A stretch of DNA of 64,000 nt from Piromyces finnis (Eukaryota; Neocallimastigomycota; Neocallimastigomycetes; Neocallimastigales; Neocallimastigaceae): assembly GCA_002104945.1 (NCBI GenBank), contig MCFH01000018.1:434001-498000 (forward strand), written 5' to 3'. This document shows positions 38,192 to 49,782 of the stretch, piece by piece. Position 1 is the first letter of the stretch, and each line of letters begins with the position of its first letter. Made by a program: the position numbers and the translations under genes. The notes beneath the pieces are model-generated. The model worked only from the letters and a program-made list of their open reading frames with translations, was not told the DNA's origin and made no database searches.

Positions 38192-38990
38192 CTATTCTAA
38201 GTAAATTGATTGATTTCTATTTTTATATATAGATGAATATTCATCAACTGGAGTAATTGGAGTAATTGGACTTGGTGGGTTATACATCTTTTGTCTTGAA
38301 GAGCTTGATTTATTTTCATTGACATAGCCTTTAGTAGTATTCAAGTAATGAATCTTTTTAGCTGTATCACTTTCAAACTTTGAGACTAATGATCTCATAT
38401 AATTTTCCCAAATTCCATAATTTTTTTGATCTATATTTAAATTATAGTCTAATACTCCACAGAACTCTAATTCCATAATATTTAATTCTTCTAATGGAAT
38501 ATCACTGATTTCTGACCATGTCTTATTTGAGTAAGTGTTATCATATAACTATATTTTTAAAAAAATATATATATACAAAAAGTTTTCCCATTAGAATATT
38601 ATTTTTAATAATAATAAAATATATTATGATAATATGGAATTATTATATAGAATTATTCCTTACCATTTTATTAGTAATCATTAAAGCCATGACCATTAAG
38701 TTCTTTTCAGAACCATATCCCTTTAATTCAGGATGTTTTTTAGTTAACATATATAAATAGTAAGTACTAGATAAGACACATTGATATGGAAATTTAGTAA
38801 TTTCAACTAAATATCTGAATTTCTTTGATAATTCGGATATTAACTTTGGAGGTACATGATTTGATAATTGATTAATTGGTATATCTCTCCAAATAGATAA
38901 GAAGTAGAGAGGTGAAAAGTCAATTAATGAATTTAAAAAGTGAGTATCATTGTACTTTTTGGTGTTACAGTTAATTTTTAAATAATTCAT
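38192..38990 (-). CDS. Pcl/Pho80-type cyclin
   Basis: Two exons, 38990-38664 and 38548-38192, join in frame to 227 aa. A single cyclin box is seen at about residues 55-160: ISELSKKFRYLVE, then FPYQCVLSSTYYLYML and ...NLMVMALMITNKM across the intron to LYDNTYSNKTWSEISDI and LNIMELEFCGVLDYNL. The D-x-x-Y-S-N-x-x-W-x-x-I pattern is typical of Pcl/Pho80 cyclins, regulators of Pho85/CDK5-like kinases. The C-terminal tail has Ser-Pro/Thr-Pro sites (SPITPITP) that a partner CDK could phosphorylate. Small size and lack of a second box agree with this class. Confidence 0.85.
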
Positions 38991-39361
38991 TTTTATTTTT
39001 ATTTAAAACTTTATTGTTTGCGTATTTATTTTAATGTTTCTTTATTTTTTCTTTTAATTGTTTTTTTTTAATTGTATTTTTTTTATTCTATTCCTTTCTT
39101 TTCTTTTTTTTTTTGTCTTCCTTTAGTTTATTTTACTTTTTTTTATTACCTTAATTTATTTCCATATATACAAATTGCCTTTAGGTATTTAGTATTTACT
39201 ATTTTTTTCTTTTCTATGTTTTTTATTTTCTATAGTCTATATTTTTTATATAATATATTTACTTTTAAAGTAATATATATTATTCTATTTGTTACTTAAA
39301 CTTTTTTTTTATTAAAAGTATAATATATATAATTCTTTTAAAAAAAATTATATTTATTTTG

Positions 39362-39420
39362 AAGCTGGTACCTCAAAATAAATACATGTAATATTTTTTC
39401 TAAATTGAAGCTACCAGCTT
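39362..39420. repeat. Hairpin: AAGCTGGTA ... TACCAGCTT
   Basis: A 9-bp perfect inverted repeat with about 41 bp between the arms, in a patch richer in G+C than its surroundings, followed by T runs. It could be a structured RNA or a terminator-like element; no family is recognised. Confidence 0.6.
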
Positions 39421-42400
39421 TCTTTTTTTATTTTTATATACTTTTAAATAATAAATAAATTATTTTCCTTTTTTTTTTCTACTAAAAAGGTGTTTATTTT
39501 CTTTATCTTTTTTTTCTGAAAAAAACAAAAAGTAGTATAAAAAAAATGAGAAATTTTCTTTTTTTTATATATATAATTTTTTTTTATTTGCTTCTATAAA
39601 ATAATTAATATAAATAATTTATAAATATTTCATTTAAGTTCAATTAATTTTGTACCACATTTCTTTATTAAATAAATAAATTTTTAAAAAAAAAAAAAGA
39701 ATTTTAATAATAAATAAAATTATTATTTTTAATTTAATTTAGCTTTTCTTAGCTTACCTGCCTTGTGTGTGGTGCTAATGTTCTGCTTTGGTTTTTTTTT
39801 AATTATTAAAATTTATGTGGTAATAAAGCAACTTTTATTCTATAAAATAGGTTCAATAATATTAAAATATGAAATTTTATAATATATTACAATAGTATTG
39901 AAATATATAACAATAGATTAATTAATTAATTATATATTAAATAGAGTATAAATGAGAATAATCAAATCATAGATAATAATAGAAATAATGAATAAGTGTT
40001 ATTAAAAATAGTATATTGCAATTGTATTCTATATATAATAAGTATTATTTTTAACAATATATTGCAATTGTATTCTATATATATATTAAATATATTATTT
40101 AAATATTAATTATATGTCTAATGGAATGAAACTTAATTTTATTATTAATAAACTTTGAAAAAATAAATTAATTTAATTTATTTCATTTTTTATTTTAAAT
40201 TTTATTTGTTTTAAAAAAAGAAAAGAAAAATTTTAATTAATATTAAATTTTCAAAGGCCATAAAGAGCTAGTTAAAGAAAAAAAGGCTGTTGTATTGGTT
40301 GGTTATTTTCTTTTTTTTGTATTCTTCCTATAACAACCAGGATAAACCATTAAAAGTGTAATGGTAGTATTACCTTTGTTTTATAATGTTTATAATTCCT
40401 CTTTTTTTGAAAAAAAATTATTAATAACTAAAAAAATTGATTTTAATTTAAATTCTAATAAAATTTTATCAAATCAAATCTTTTTTTTTTATTTATTATT
40501 ATTAGTATTTAATATATCATGAGAGGTTAAATTGGTTGAATGAAATTTTACCTATTAAAAGTATACCTCAATATAAATAATAAATCTTTTCTTTAAATAG
40601 CTATTTATATGTTGAATTTTTAAAATAATTCATTTCTTATCAAATGTTTATAATTAGAAAAAAAAAAAAAAAGTAGTAAGCATTGATTTACTATTATTAA
40701 TAATAATAAAGATAATACATGATCATAAATTATCATAATAATTAATAATAATAAATATTCTATATTTAATTTAAGTAATAAGAAATAAATTAAATAATTC
40801 ATTTTCTTTTTTAATTACAAAAGTTCTCCTATTAAAAGTCATTTTTTTCTTTATTAAATAAAAAAAAAAAGAAATTTTTAACCAAAAATAAACTAATAAA
40901 AAATCAACCAAAACCTACTTAAAGTATTTAGAAATAGTTATAAACGAATATTATTAAAATAAAATTCTTTTACATGGAATTCTCTCTACTATAATAACAA
41001 AAGTAAATGAATATAGGAATAGAATAAATTAAAAAAAAAAGGCCTCTTTTTATTTATTTGATCAATTGATCCTTTTTTAACTTTAAATTTTTATTTTTTT
41101 TAAAAATAATGAATAATAACATTAATTATTTTGCGCCATGCTTATTTTAAATTTTAATATGAATAATTAAAATTAAACTCTTTCATGATTAGGCATCCGC
41201 CTCGCTGTTCAATAGAAAACCCTGTTCATAGAAAAAGATATGGTTTATTTTATTTTTTAATTAATTTGTGTCACCTTAAATAAATTATTTTAATAATTCA
41301 TGTCAAATAAAATTAAAAAAAAAAAGATTAAATTTTATTAAATAATAAAAGATAATTTATTATTCAATAATATTAAATATTATTATTTAAATTAAATTAA
41401 AATATATTAATAAATTATTGAATAATATTATGCTAAATATTAAAATAATTAAAATGGTAAATAGGTAGGCATTAGCTTAAAATTCTATTTTATTTATTAA
41501 TTCTTATGGCAGCAAGTTTAACCATGATTTTTTGATTAATTTAGCCTTGAATTAATTTAGTACTAAGTATTATAATTAATTAATTTAATAAATTAGAATA
41601 ATTCACCATAAAATAAATTAATAACCTATTTTAGTTAAAAGAAAACGGCAGGTTTAGCAAAAAAAAATAATAATTTTTTGATGAATAGTAAAAATTGATA
41701 GCGAAAGATAAAAAAAAAAAGGTTGTGGTTGATTGCATGTAAACTTTTTAATTAAAACTTTGGGTTTCTATTTATTTTAATAATAGTTATTAAATTTAAA
41801 AAAAAAACATTGCATTTTAATTACATTTTAATCTTATATTATTATTATTGGCCTTTATCATAAACAACAACAACAACAACACTTTATAGCATTTTCTTAA
41901 TACTATTTTAAAACATTATTTTTCATATAAATAATTAAATAAAAATAGAAATTTAAAACTAATATTGCCCATGAAATATTAAATTTTGATACAGCTGTAG
42001 TATTGATAGTAATAATAAATAAATGAAATTTTTATTAAATCATTTATTAGTATTTAATAACATAAAACATAGTCATAATATTCTATTATACTTTACAGTG
42101 ATAAAATAATAATGATATTTATATTATTTATATTTATCATAATTACTTTTTATTTACTTTTTCTATAAAAAAAAAATAGTTAATTCATAAAACACAAATT
42201 ATATCACAAGTATATACCTCATTTATTGTAAAACAAAGTAAAACAATAGAATAAAAAATCAACAATAGAAGATTGATTGACAATCACAATATATAATTAT
42301 TAATAATATACACCATAATAAAAAATGTTTTATATAACAAAATAAATACTAAAATAATTATATATAATTCATTTCTATATGTATGTATAAATTGTAAAAT

Positions 42401-42630
42401 ACAACTACTTTTATTCATTCTACTTATAATTATTCTATTAAATTTGTTCTCCATAAAACTTATTTACTTTTTTTTTTACTTTCTACTTTTGGTTATAATT
42501 AATTTCTACATTTTTAGTCAAATCATAAAATTTTAAAATTTAAAAACTTTAATTAATAATATAATTTTATAAAAGATTGAGTACAAAGATTTCATATAAA
42601 AAAAACTTTGAAAAAATTTCTTTTTCGATA

Positions 42631-42800
42631 CACCAGTTTATTATATTTTATAATTCATATTCTTTTTTCTTTTTTTCTATGCAAAGTTTATTATATTTTA
42701 TATTTTATAATGATACACCAGTTTATTATATTTTATAATTCATATTTTTTTTCTTTTTTTCTATGCAAAGTTTATTATATTTTATATTTTATAATAATTC
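42631..42800. repeat. 85-bp tandem duplication
   Basis: The block starting at CACCAGTTTATTATATTTTA occurs at 42631 and again at 42716 in direct orientation, nearly identical. Confidence 0.85.
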
Positions 42801-43041
42801 ATATTTCCTTTAACTAGCTTCAGATATGTAATTGTTATTAATAATATATAAAAAATATATATAATAAATTTTATCTATATTTTATTCCATATTATAATTT
42901 AAAACTATTATATTTTATATTTTATAATAATTCATATTTCCTTTAACTAGCTTCAGATATGTAATTGTTATTAATAATATATAAAAAATATATATAATAA
43001 ATTTTATCTATATTTTATTCCATATTATAATTTAAAACTAA
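42777..43041. repeat. 133-bp tandem duplication
   Basis: The block containing CCTTTAACTAGCTTCAGATA is repeated directly with a 133-bp period (TTCATATTTC at 42798 and 42931). The copies are essentially identical. Confidence 0.88.
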
Positions 43042-43080
43042 GTTATAATATATAATGTGTAAACCTTCAACTATTTAATA

Positions 43081-43371
<291 letters not shown>

Positions 43372-45395
43372 TATAACCAAATAACCAAACATTATTTATT
43401 ATTATTAATTCTATTATTATTAAATATAAATTTGAGTATTAAATGATTTGTTAAATGAATATATCAACCTCAAAACAATTCTGTAATTCATTTTAATATT
43501 ATTTTTTCTATAAAATAAAATTACAAGTAATGATCATTGTTTATATTGAAAATTTCCTTTACGGCCACAGTTTAACTTTTAAATTTATTTAGGAATTTTC
43601 TTAAATGATTTTAGGTTAGATTAAAAAAAAGAAATAATTAGTTTTTTTAATTTAGGTTGGTTTTTCATAATAAACGGAACGGTTAAAAAAATAGTTTTCC
43701 ATAAAATATCAAAACATAATAATTTAAAAAAATTTCTAGAAATTAGAAAATTATTATTGTTGTCATATTAGATTAGTTTTATTTTAATTAATAGAATTTC
43801 ATTTTTTTTTTTATTATTTTTATTTTATATTAATTATATAGTATTAAACAAGGAAAGGATGGAAATAATAATATATTAAATATTAGTATCAAATTACTTT
43901 TTTATAGATAGGCTATAAAATCCTCAATTGCTTAGCCTTATAAATTAATATATTATATTAATACATGATGCTCCTAAAAAAGGTCTATAAATATGAAAAA
44001 GTATTAATAAAATAAAAATTTGATAATCAATGAAGTAGATTTAATATATAATATTATTTAAACATGATGATTTATGGAAAGGATTATTGGAAAATAACAA
44101 GTTCATACATTTCTAAAAATAACATAAAAAATAGCTGAAAATAAAAAAGTAATATGACTTTTTTTTTTCTTATAGTTTTGTAAAAATTCTAAAGAATTTA
44201 CTGGTAAATTCGAATATTTAAAAATATGTATTTTTTATTATTTATGATCATTTTTAAAGAAAAAAAAAACAATAATGATAATAACCATTAAAATTGATAA
44301 AATTTTAAATTATTATCACTATATATTAGCATTAAATATAGTTAAAATACAACTTTATTCACAACTAATATAAAAGTTAATATTATTAGTATGTCCATAT
44401 TGAACAACAATTTATTATAAAATAAAATTAAAAATTCATGTTATACTTTATTAATATCGATGTGATTAGAACGAGTAGCAATATACTATATTATTATTAT
44501 TATTATTAGTGTTAGTGTTGGCAATAATAAATATTATTTATTATTTATCTATTTTTTTTTTTTTTTTACTCATTATTAATATTTTTTCACTTTACAAATT
44601 AAATTGCAACAAATTTTATTTTTTAATACTATTTAATAATATTTTAATATGAATATCGATGAATCACTTTTTTTCTCATATTTTATTTCCTAATTATTAA
44701 ATGACGCTTAACAATGCTTGCATGATCGTTTGTTTAATTAATGAATATAGGTTTAATTAGTATTAAAATAAAAAGAGTGTGATTTTTTTTTTTTTTTTTG
44801 ATTTATTCATTTATATTGAACTTATTAAACATTTTGAATTTTTCTAAATGAAATAGATTAAAATGGCATATTGGCAATAATTCAATCCACCAATCAAATT
44901 AAATATCAAGTACCGTTTGATATTTTTCTAAATTTAGCAATTTATCATATTGACATGGTATTTTAAAGTATTAAAAAATTAATAATAAATAAAAAAAAGG
45001 ATATCAAACTTTAATAAATATAAAAATTATAAATTAAATTATTTTTACTAAAAAAAGGAAAAAAAAAAGAAAAAACTAATGAAATCTGTATTGTGAAAAA
45101 AAATTAAATTTTTAAACTTTATTTAATAATAAAATAATAAATAGGAATGATGATTTAAAATATTAAAAAAAAATAGTTTTTACCAGTTAATAAAATAAAA
45201 TACTATTTAAACAAGTTCATTTTTCTTTTCTTTTTTTTTTTTAATAAGAATTCAATTCAAAAAAAAACCTATATCTATAAATATAGTATTGTAAAATAAA
45301 TATTTTTTAATATTAAATATTAATAAAGATAGAACTATTAGGGTAGTGTATATAATACTTTAATTTGTTAATAGTAAAAAAAAAAACTCTATCTA

Positions 45396-45433
<38 letters not shown>

Positions 45434-45583
45434 AGTTTTTACAAAAAAAGATTGTATATATAGATTTAAAATAATATATAAATAATTGAATATATATCCT
45501 TTCAAGGTTAAAAAAAAATAGACTTTTTAATCCCTCTTTATATAAAGATTTACATTTATATTAATAATAACAGTAAAAGAAAA

Positions 45584-46363
45584 ATGGCTGCTAACAATTA
45601 TGAAGAATTAACCAAAAAGTGTCAAGAAATATTTGAAAAAATTATTCTTGAAAATAAGGATGAAATTGAACAATTAAATAAAAATGATGTCAAGAAACAT
45701 TCAAGAACTCTATCCATGGCTCCACCAAATTCTTATGGTTTATATGGATCTTCTCGTAGACAATGTGATATTGAATGTACCATAATAAGACCACGTTCAA
45801 ACAGTGTTCCTGCTTCCTTTTTATCTGAATACAATACTAAACATACCAAAACTATGGGTAATATTAATAGCTCTTTAGTTGAACCTACTGTTGAACCTAT
45901 CCAAGAAGAAGGTGAATTTGAAATTAACGAAAGACCAAAGTTTAATGAATCTACTTCTACCGATCCAATATTAAATGCTAAATTAAGAAAATTATCGAGT
46001 AAAGTGGATCACAGCCGTTCAAGATCTCTTTCATCTATATCCGAAACTGAAGTATTAACTGTTGAAAATATTGAAAACATAGATCAATTAATAGAAGAAG
46101 AAAAAGAAGAAGAAAAGGAAGAAAAAGAAATGAAACCAATTACAAGAAATCGTTCTTATTCTTACTGTTACGGTAATGCTTACTTAAAAGCTCCATTAAG
46201 TATTGATGAATACAAAAAAAGAGTTGAATTAGAAGTATATCGTCAACAAATTAAATGTTATGAAAAACTTGAATATGATAACCTTGAACGTAGTAAATAC
46301 CAAAAATTCTTAAAATGGCAAGAAATTGACTACCAAAACAAAAGAAGTTCTTGGAATATTTAA
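45584..46363 (+). CDS. Unknown serine-rich protein with R-x-x-S motifs
   Basis: Single open frame of 259 aa with balanced codon use, starting at the ATG in AAAATGGCTGC, a favourable context after an A-rich leader. There is no signal peptide or membrane span. Several basophilic kinase/14-3-3-type motifs are visible: RTLSMAP, RPRSNSVP, SRSRSLSS and RNRSYS. An acidic run (EEEKEEEKEEKE, about residues 170-182) lies before a C-terminal Tyr/Lys/Glu-rich helical segment (about 205-250). I do not recognise the family. The motif pattern suggests a protein controlled by PKA/AGC kinases; that is inference. Confidence 0.75.
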   Translation: MAANNYEELTKKCQEIFEKIILENKDEIEQLNKNDVKKHSRTLSMAPPNSYGLYGSSRRQCDIECTIIRPRSNSVPASFLSEYNTKHTKTMGNINSSLVEPTVEPIQEEGEFEINERPKFNESTSTDPILNAKLRKLSSKVDHSRSRSLSSISETEVLTVENIENIDQLIEEEKEEEKEEKEMKPITRNRSYSYCYGNAYLKAPLSIDEYKKRVELEVYRQQIKCYEKLEYDNLERSKYQKFLKWQEIDYQNKRSSWNI

Positions 46364-47404
46364 AAATGACAAAAAAAAAAAAGGTCAAGATTTGGAAAGC
46401 ATTTTAAAAAAATATAAAAATTCAAATACAAGATTTTAAAAGAAAAAAATAATTTATTTTTATCCAAGACAAAATCTCGAAACATTTTTATATAAATGTA
46501 TAAATAATTCAATTGTTAAAAAAAGTCTTTTTTTTTTTTTTTTGTAATATAAAATGAATAGTTTTATATAAAAAATTGATTTATTTATAACAACTATCAT
46601 GTTATAATATATAATATCTCTATCTATATATATATACAAATCTATTATCTTATATAACCTTTAAATATGTATATATATAAACTTTTATGCAAATAATATA
46701 ATATTTAAATATATCTATTAACTCTAAAAAAAAAAAAAAAGATTTATCATTATTCCCATTCAAAACATATATAATTACGTTTAGTTTACTATTAATTATA
46801 TTTATTTTTATATTCATTCATAAGATAATATAAAAAAAATATATTTAATTTATATTATCATTTTTGAAAATACTATCGTCGTTACCACTTCAACAATATA
46901 ATACCAAATAATAAAATTTTATATTTAATAAAATAAATAAATATATTCTATTTTTATTTTCTTTTTTCTTTTTTTTTTTTTTTTTTTAATTGCTGGTAAA
47001 TTATATTTGATATTTAATATTTTTATAAAAATAAATATATTCTATTTTTGTTTTCTCTTTTCTTTTTTTTTTTTTTTTTATTAATTGCTGGTAAATTATA
47101 TTTAAGAAAGTTATGTAAGATAATAAATATCTTTTAATAATGTAAATGTCGACATAAATTTTTAAATAAATTTATAAAAAATAAAAATTCTATATAAAGT
47201 TTTTAAAGTTTTTGGTAATTTTGAAAATATTATTTTTCATTTATTCTAAAAAATGTGAAAAATGTAATTGTAATTCTGAGTTTTAATTATGTAAATGTAT
47301 TTCATAAAATAAAATAAAAAAAAGGATTATAAAAATAGATATAAATCAATAAAACATTAAATATATATATATAAAAATAGAGAAATAGTTAAAAGAGTTC
47401 TATA
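46364..47404. other. Intergenic with ~97-bp duplication
   Basis: 3' flank of the serine-rich gene and 5' flank of the next. An imperfect direct duplication covers about 46930-47105 (AATAAATATATTCTATTTTT, a CT/T run, then AATTGCTGGTAAATTATATT, occurring twice). No gene is seen. Confidence 0.55.
46930..47105. repeat. ~97-bp imperfect tandem duplication
   Basis: Two direct copies, each ending in AATTGCTGGTAAATTATATT, differing in T-run length and a few bases. Confidence 0.75.
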
Positions 47405-49218
47405 ATGGTGACAGAAACTAACAAAAAAGGTACACAAAATAAAGCTCCAAGTGAAAATGAAAAACGCTCTATTACCACAGCGGGTATTGAAATGGAAGAA
47501 AAAAAAATTAATTATTTAGATATTATTCGTGAAAATACAAATCATAATAGGGTAAGATTATAAATTCTTTTTTTCAATAAAAAAAGAGTTATTATTTCTA
47601 TTAAATAAATTTATAATTATAAAATATTTTATATATTTTTATATTTTTTTATGTATTTACATATTATATATTATATATTATTTATATTCATTGTACTATT
47701 AATAAAGAAAGAAATTTTATGTAGAACAATAATATGTGGGAAAATAAATTCATATGACAATTTATCTGCAGAGGATAAAAAAAAAGTAATACAGTCGGAT
47801 TTAGGAGGTGAATTAAACCATATTCATTTTAAAAAAAAATTATAAAATAGAAAAAGAAAAAAAAAATAAATTATATTAATAAAAACAAGCACTTTCAATT
47901 AAATTAATGAAATAGAAAATAGTATATAGGTATTCCTTTATATTTAATATATTAATCATCATTTTATATAATTTACAGTATATTATAGTTCAATTATAAA
48001 AAAACAACAAAATGCTGACTCCATTATTACAGGACTTTTCCTTTATTCTGATTCCGCATTTATTCATTTCTTAGAAGTAAAATATATATATATTATTAAA
48101 AATTATTAAAATATAAAACTTATTATTATTAGAAATAATACCAATACCAATACGAATACCAATATTAATATTAATATTAATAAATCATATTATCAATATA
48201 TATTTATTTATATCTTATAATTAATATAAAATGAAAAAGGCTTCTCAAAAAATTACAAATTACATTATGAATGATATAGAAAATAATATATTAATTGATA
48301 GTGACTCGCTTAGACATATGTATTATAATGACTATATATCCTTTTTTTATATATATATTATTATTATTTATAAATTCATAGGTGGTGTAATACTACAAAA
48401 CAAAAAAAAAAAATTGTTGTTTAAAAAAGGATTTCCTTAACATAACATATTTACATAGAAAATAGATCATTTCCATTTTGGATTAATAGAGTTTTGCCAA
48501 AATTGGATAAAGATTATACAGAAGAAGAATTAAATGACGACAATATTGATGAATTAGTAATTATTTTTTTTACTAACCTTTTTTTTTTTTTAATAAAAAA
48601 ATTTCTCTTATAATATAAATCATTTAATAATTATTATTATTATTTTTAATATTAAATTATATATAATATCTATATAATATACGTAATATTTTTATTATAG
48701 ATTTTTAATTTAATTAGCAATTTAATTTCTTTAGGAGGTATTCTTTCTAAAATTACAAAAGTAATATTACAATTATATATATATATATCTTTTTTCATAA
48801 TCGAGAGTAATAATAATATTTTTTTAAAAAAAAAAATTTAAAATATATTACTATATAATATTTATTCTCTTTATAGGATGAGATAAAAACAACATTGGAC
48901 GAACTTGGAAATAAATATAACAGTTATATTCCTTCGGATAAGCAATTGATTCAATTAATGAAACCAAATGTTAATATGATTAAACTTAAAGAATGGAATA
49001 AAATTTTCTCACCAGATTATGGATTAGTATTGGAAAGTGGTAATCATCATAATAGCATATTTATAAAATTATATTTTTGTATATTATATCATCTATATTA
49101 TAATAAAATAGTAACGTTTTTTTAAAAAAAAAAAAAATCATTTATGATTGAAATTTTAATATATTGCTAATGGGAAATAGATTTAATTTGGCCAGAACCT
49201 GATACATTAATATTTTAA
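47405..49218 (+). CDS. TEX47-like (BLUF-like fold) protein, multi-exon
   Basis: Exons 47405-47551, 47708-47807, 47979-48076, ~48240-48325, ~48473-48556, 48701-48760, 48877-49039 and 49181-49218. The first three and last three joins keep frame. Around 48320-48480 the join is unclear: an A12 run and two candidate acceptors leave the exon border open. The product, about 225 aa, has a segment ADSIITGLFLYSDSAFIHFLE, resembling the strand-strand-helix of BLUF-like domains, a PFWINRVLP segment, and a WPEPDTLIF end. This order resembles animal TEX47 (C7orf62), a protein of sperm and flagellated cells. A role in the zoospore flagellum is inference. An unknown BLUF-like fold protein is the alternative. 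Confidence 0.5.
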
Positions 49219-49710
49219 TTTTTCTTATTTTCTTTTTTGTTTATTATTATCTATCTTTTTTAATAATAATAAAAAATTAAATAAATAAATAATAAAAATA
49301 AAGATAAAATTATTCAATAGAACAACTTGTTAAATTGTATGATTCTACCTATCATAATAAAAAAAATAATTAATTAATTAATTAATTATTAAATAGACTA
49401 AAACATTAAAAAAAAAATCTATAATAATGATTTCTTGCTTTTTATTCTTATTAAATTGATAATAATAAATAGTGTAGCTTTTAATAAAGAATCGTTTTCA
49501 TTATTATTAGTAGCTAAAAAATTTTATATATTTATATTTATTCATTTATTTATACTATTTTGTTTTATTTATAAATATAGTAGTGATATTTATTTATATC
49601 AATTTATTTAGTTATGATAAGGTATGAATTAATATTGAATAGTACCAACTAAAATTTACAAAAATTTTTTTTAAAATAATGGACCTTTTTTAATAAAAAG
49701 GTAAAAAGAG
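49219..49710. other. Intergenic before tRNA gene
   Basis: AT-rich, with an ATTA run near 49367-49390. It contains the downstream T run of the tRNA (minus-strand TTTTT at about 49703-49707), a standard RNA polymerase III stop. Confidence 0.6.
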
Positions 49711-49782
49711 GGGCTCAACCGGGAATTGAACCCGGGACCTCTCGCACCCTAAGCGAGAATCATACCACTAGACCATTGAGCC
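49711..49782 (-). tRNA. tRNA-Pro (AGG)
   Basis: 72-nt cloverleaf on the minus strand. The acceptor pairs GGCTCAA with TTGAGCC. The anticodon stem CTCGC/GCGAG encloses the loop TTAGGGT, giving anticodon AGG, which reads proline CCU (and CCC through inosine). The T arm carries GGTTCAATTCC (B box), and the D region TGGTCTAGTGGT matches the A box. No intron and no encoded CCA. A T5 run follows within 10 nt. Confidence 0.96.

Noticed and set aside
39738-39792. Possible U1 snRNA because of a TTACCTGCC segment
   Set aside because: Only ~55 bp before a T run; no stem-loops or Sm site of U1 could be laid out.
44870-44965. Slightly GC-richer patch with an ATATCAA/TTTGATAT pair
   Set aside because: Short imperfect pairing and no open frame; within expectation for the region.
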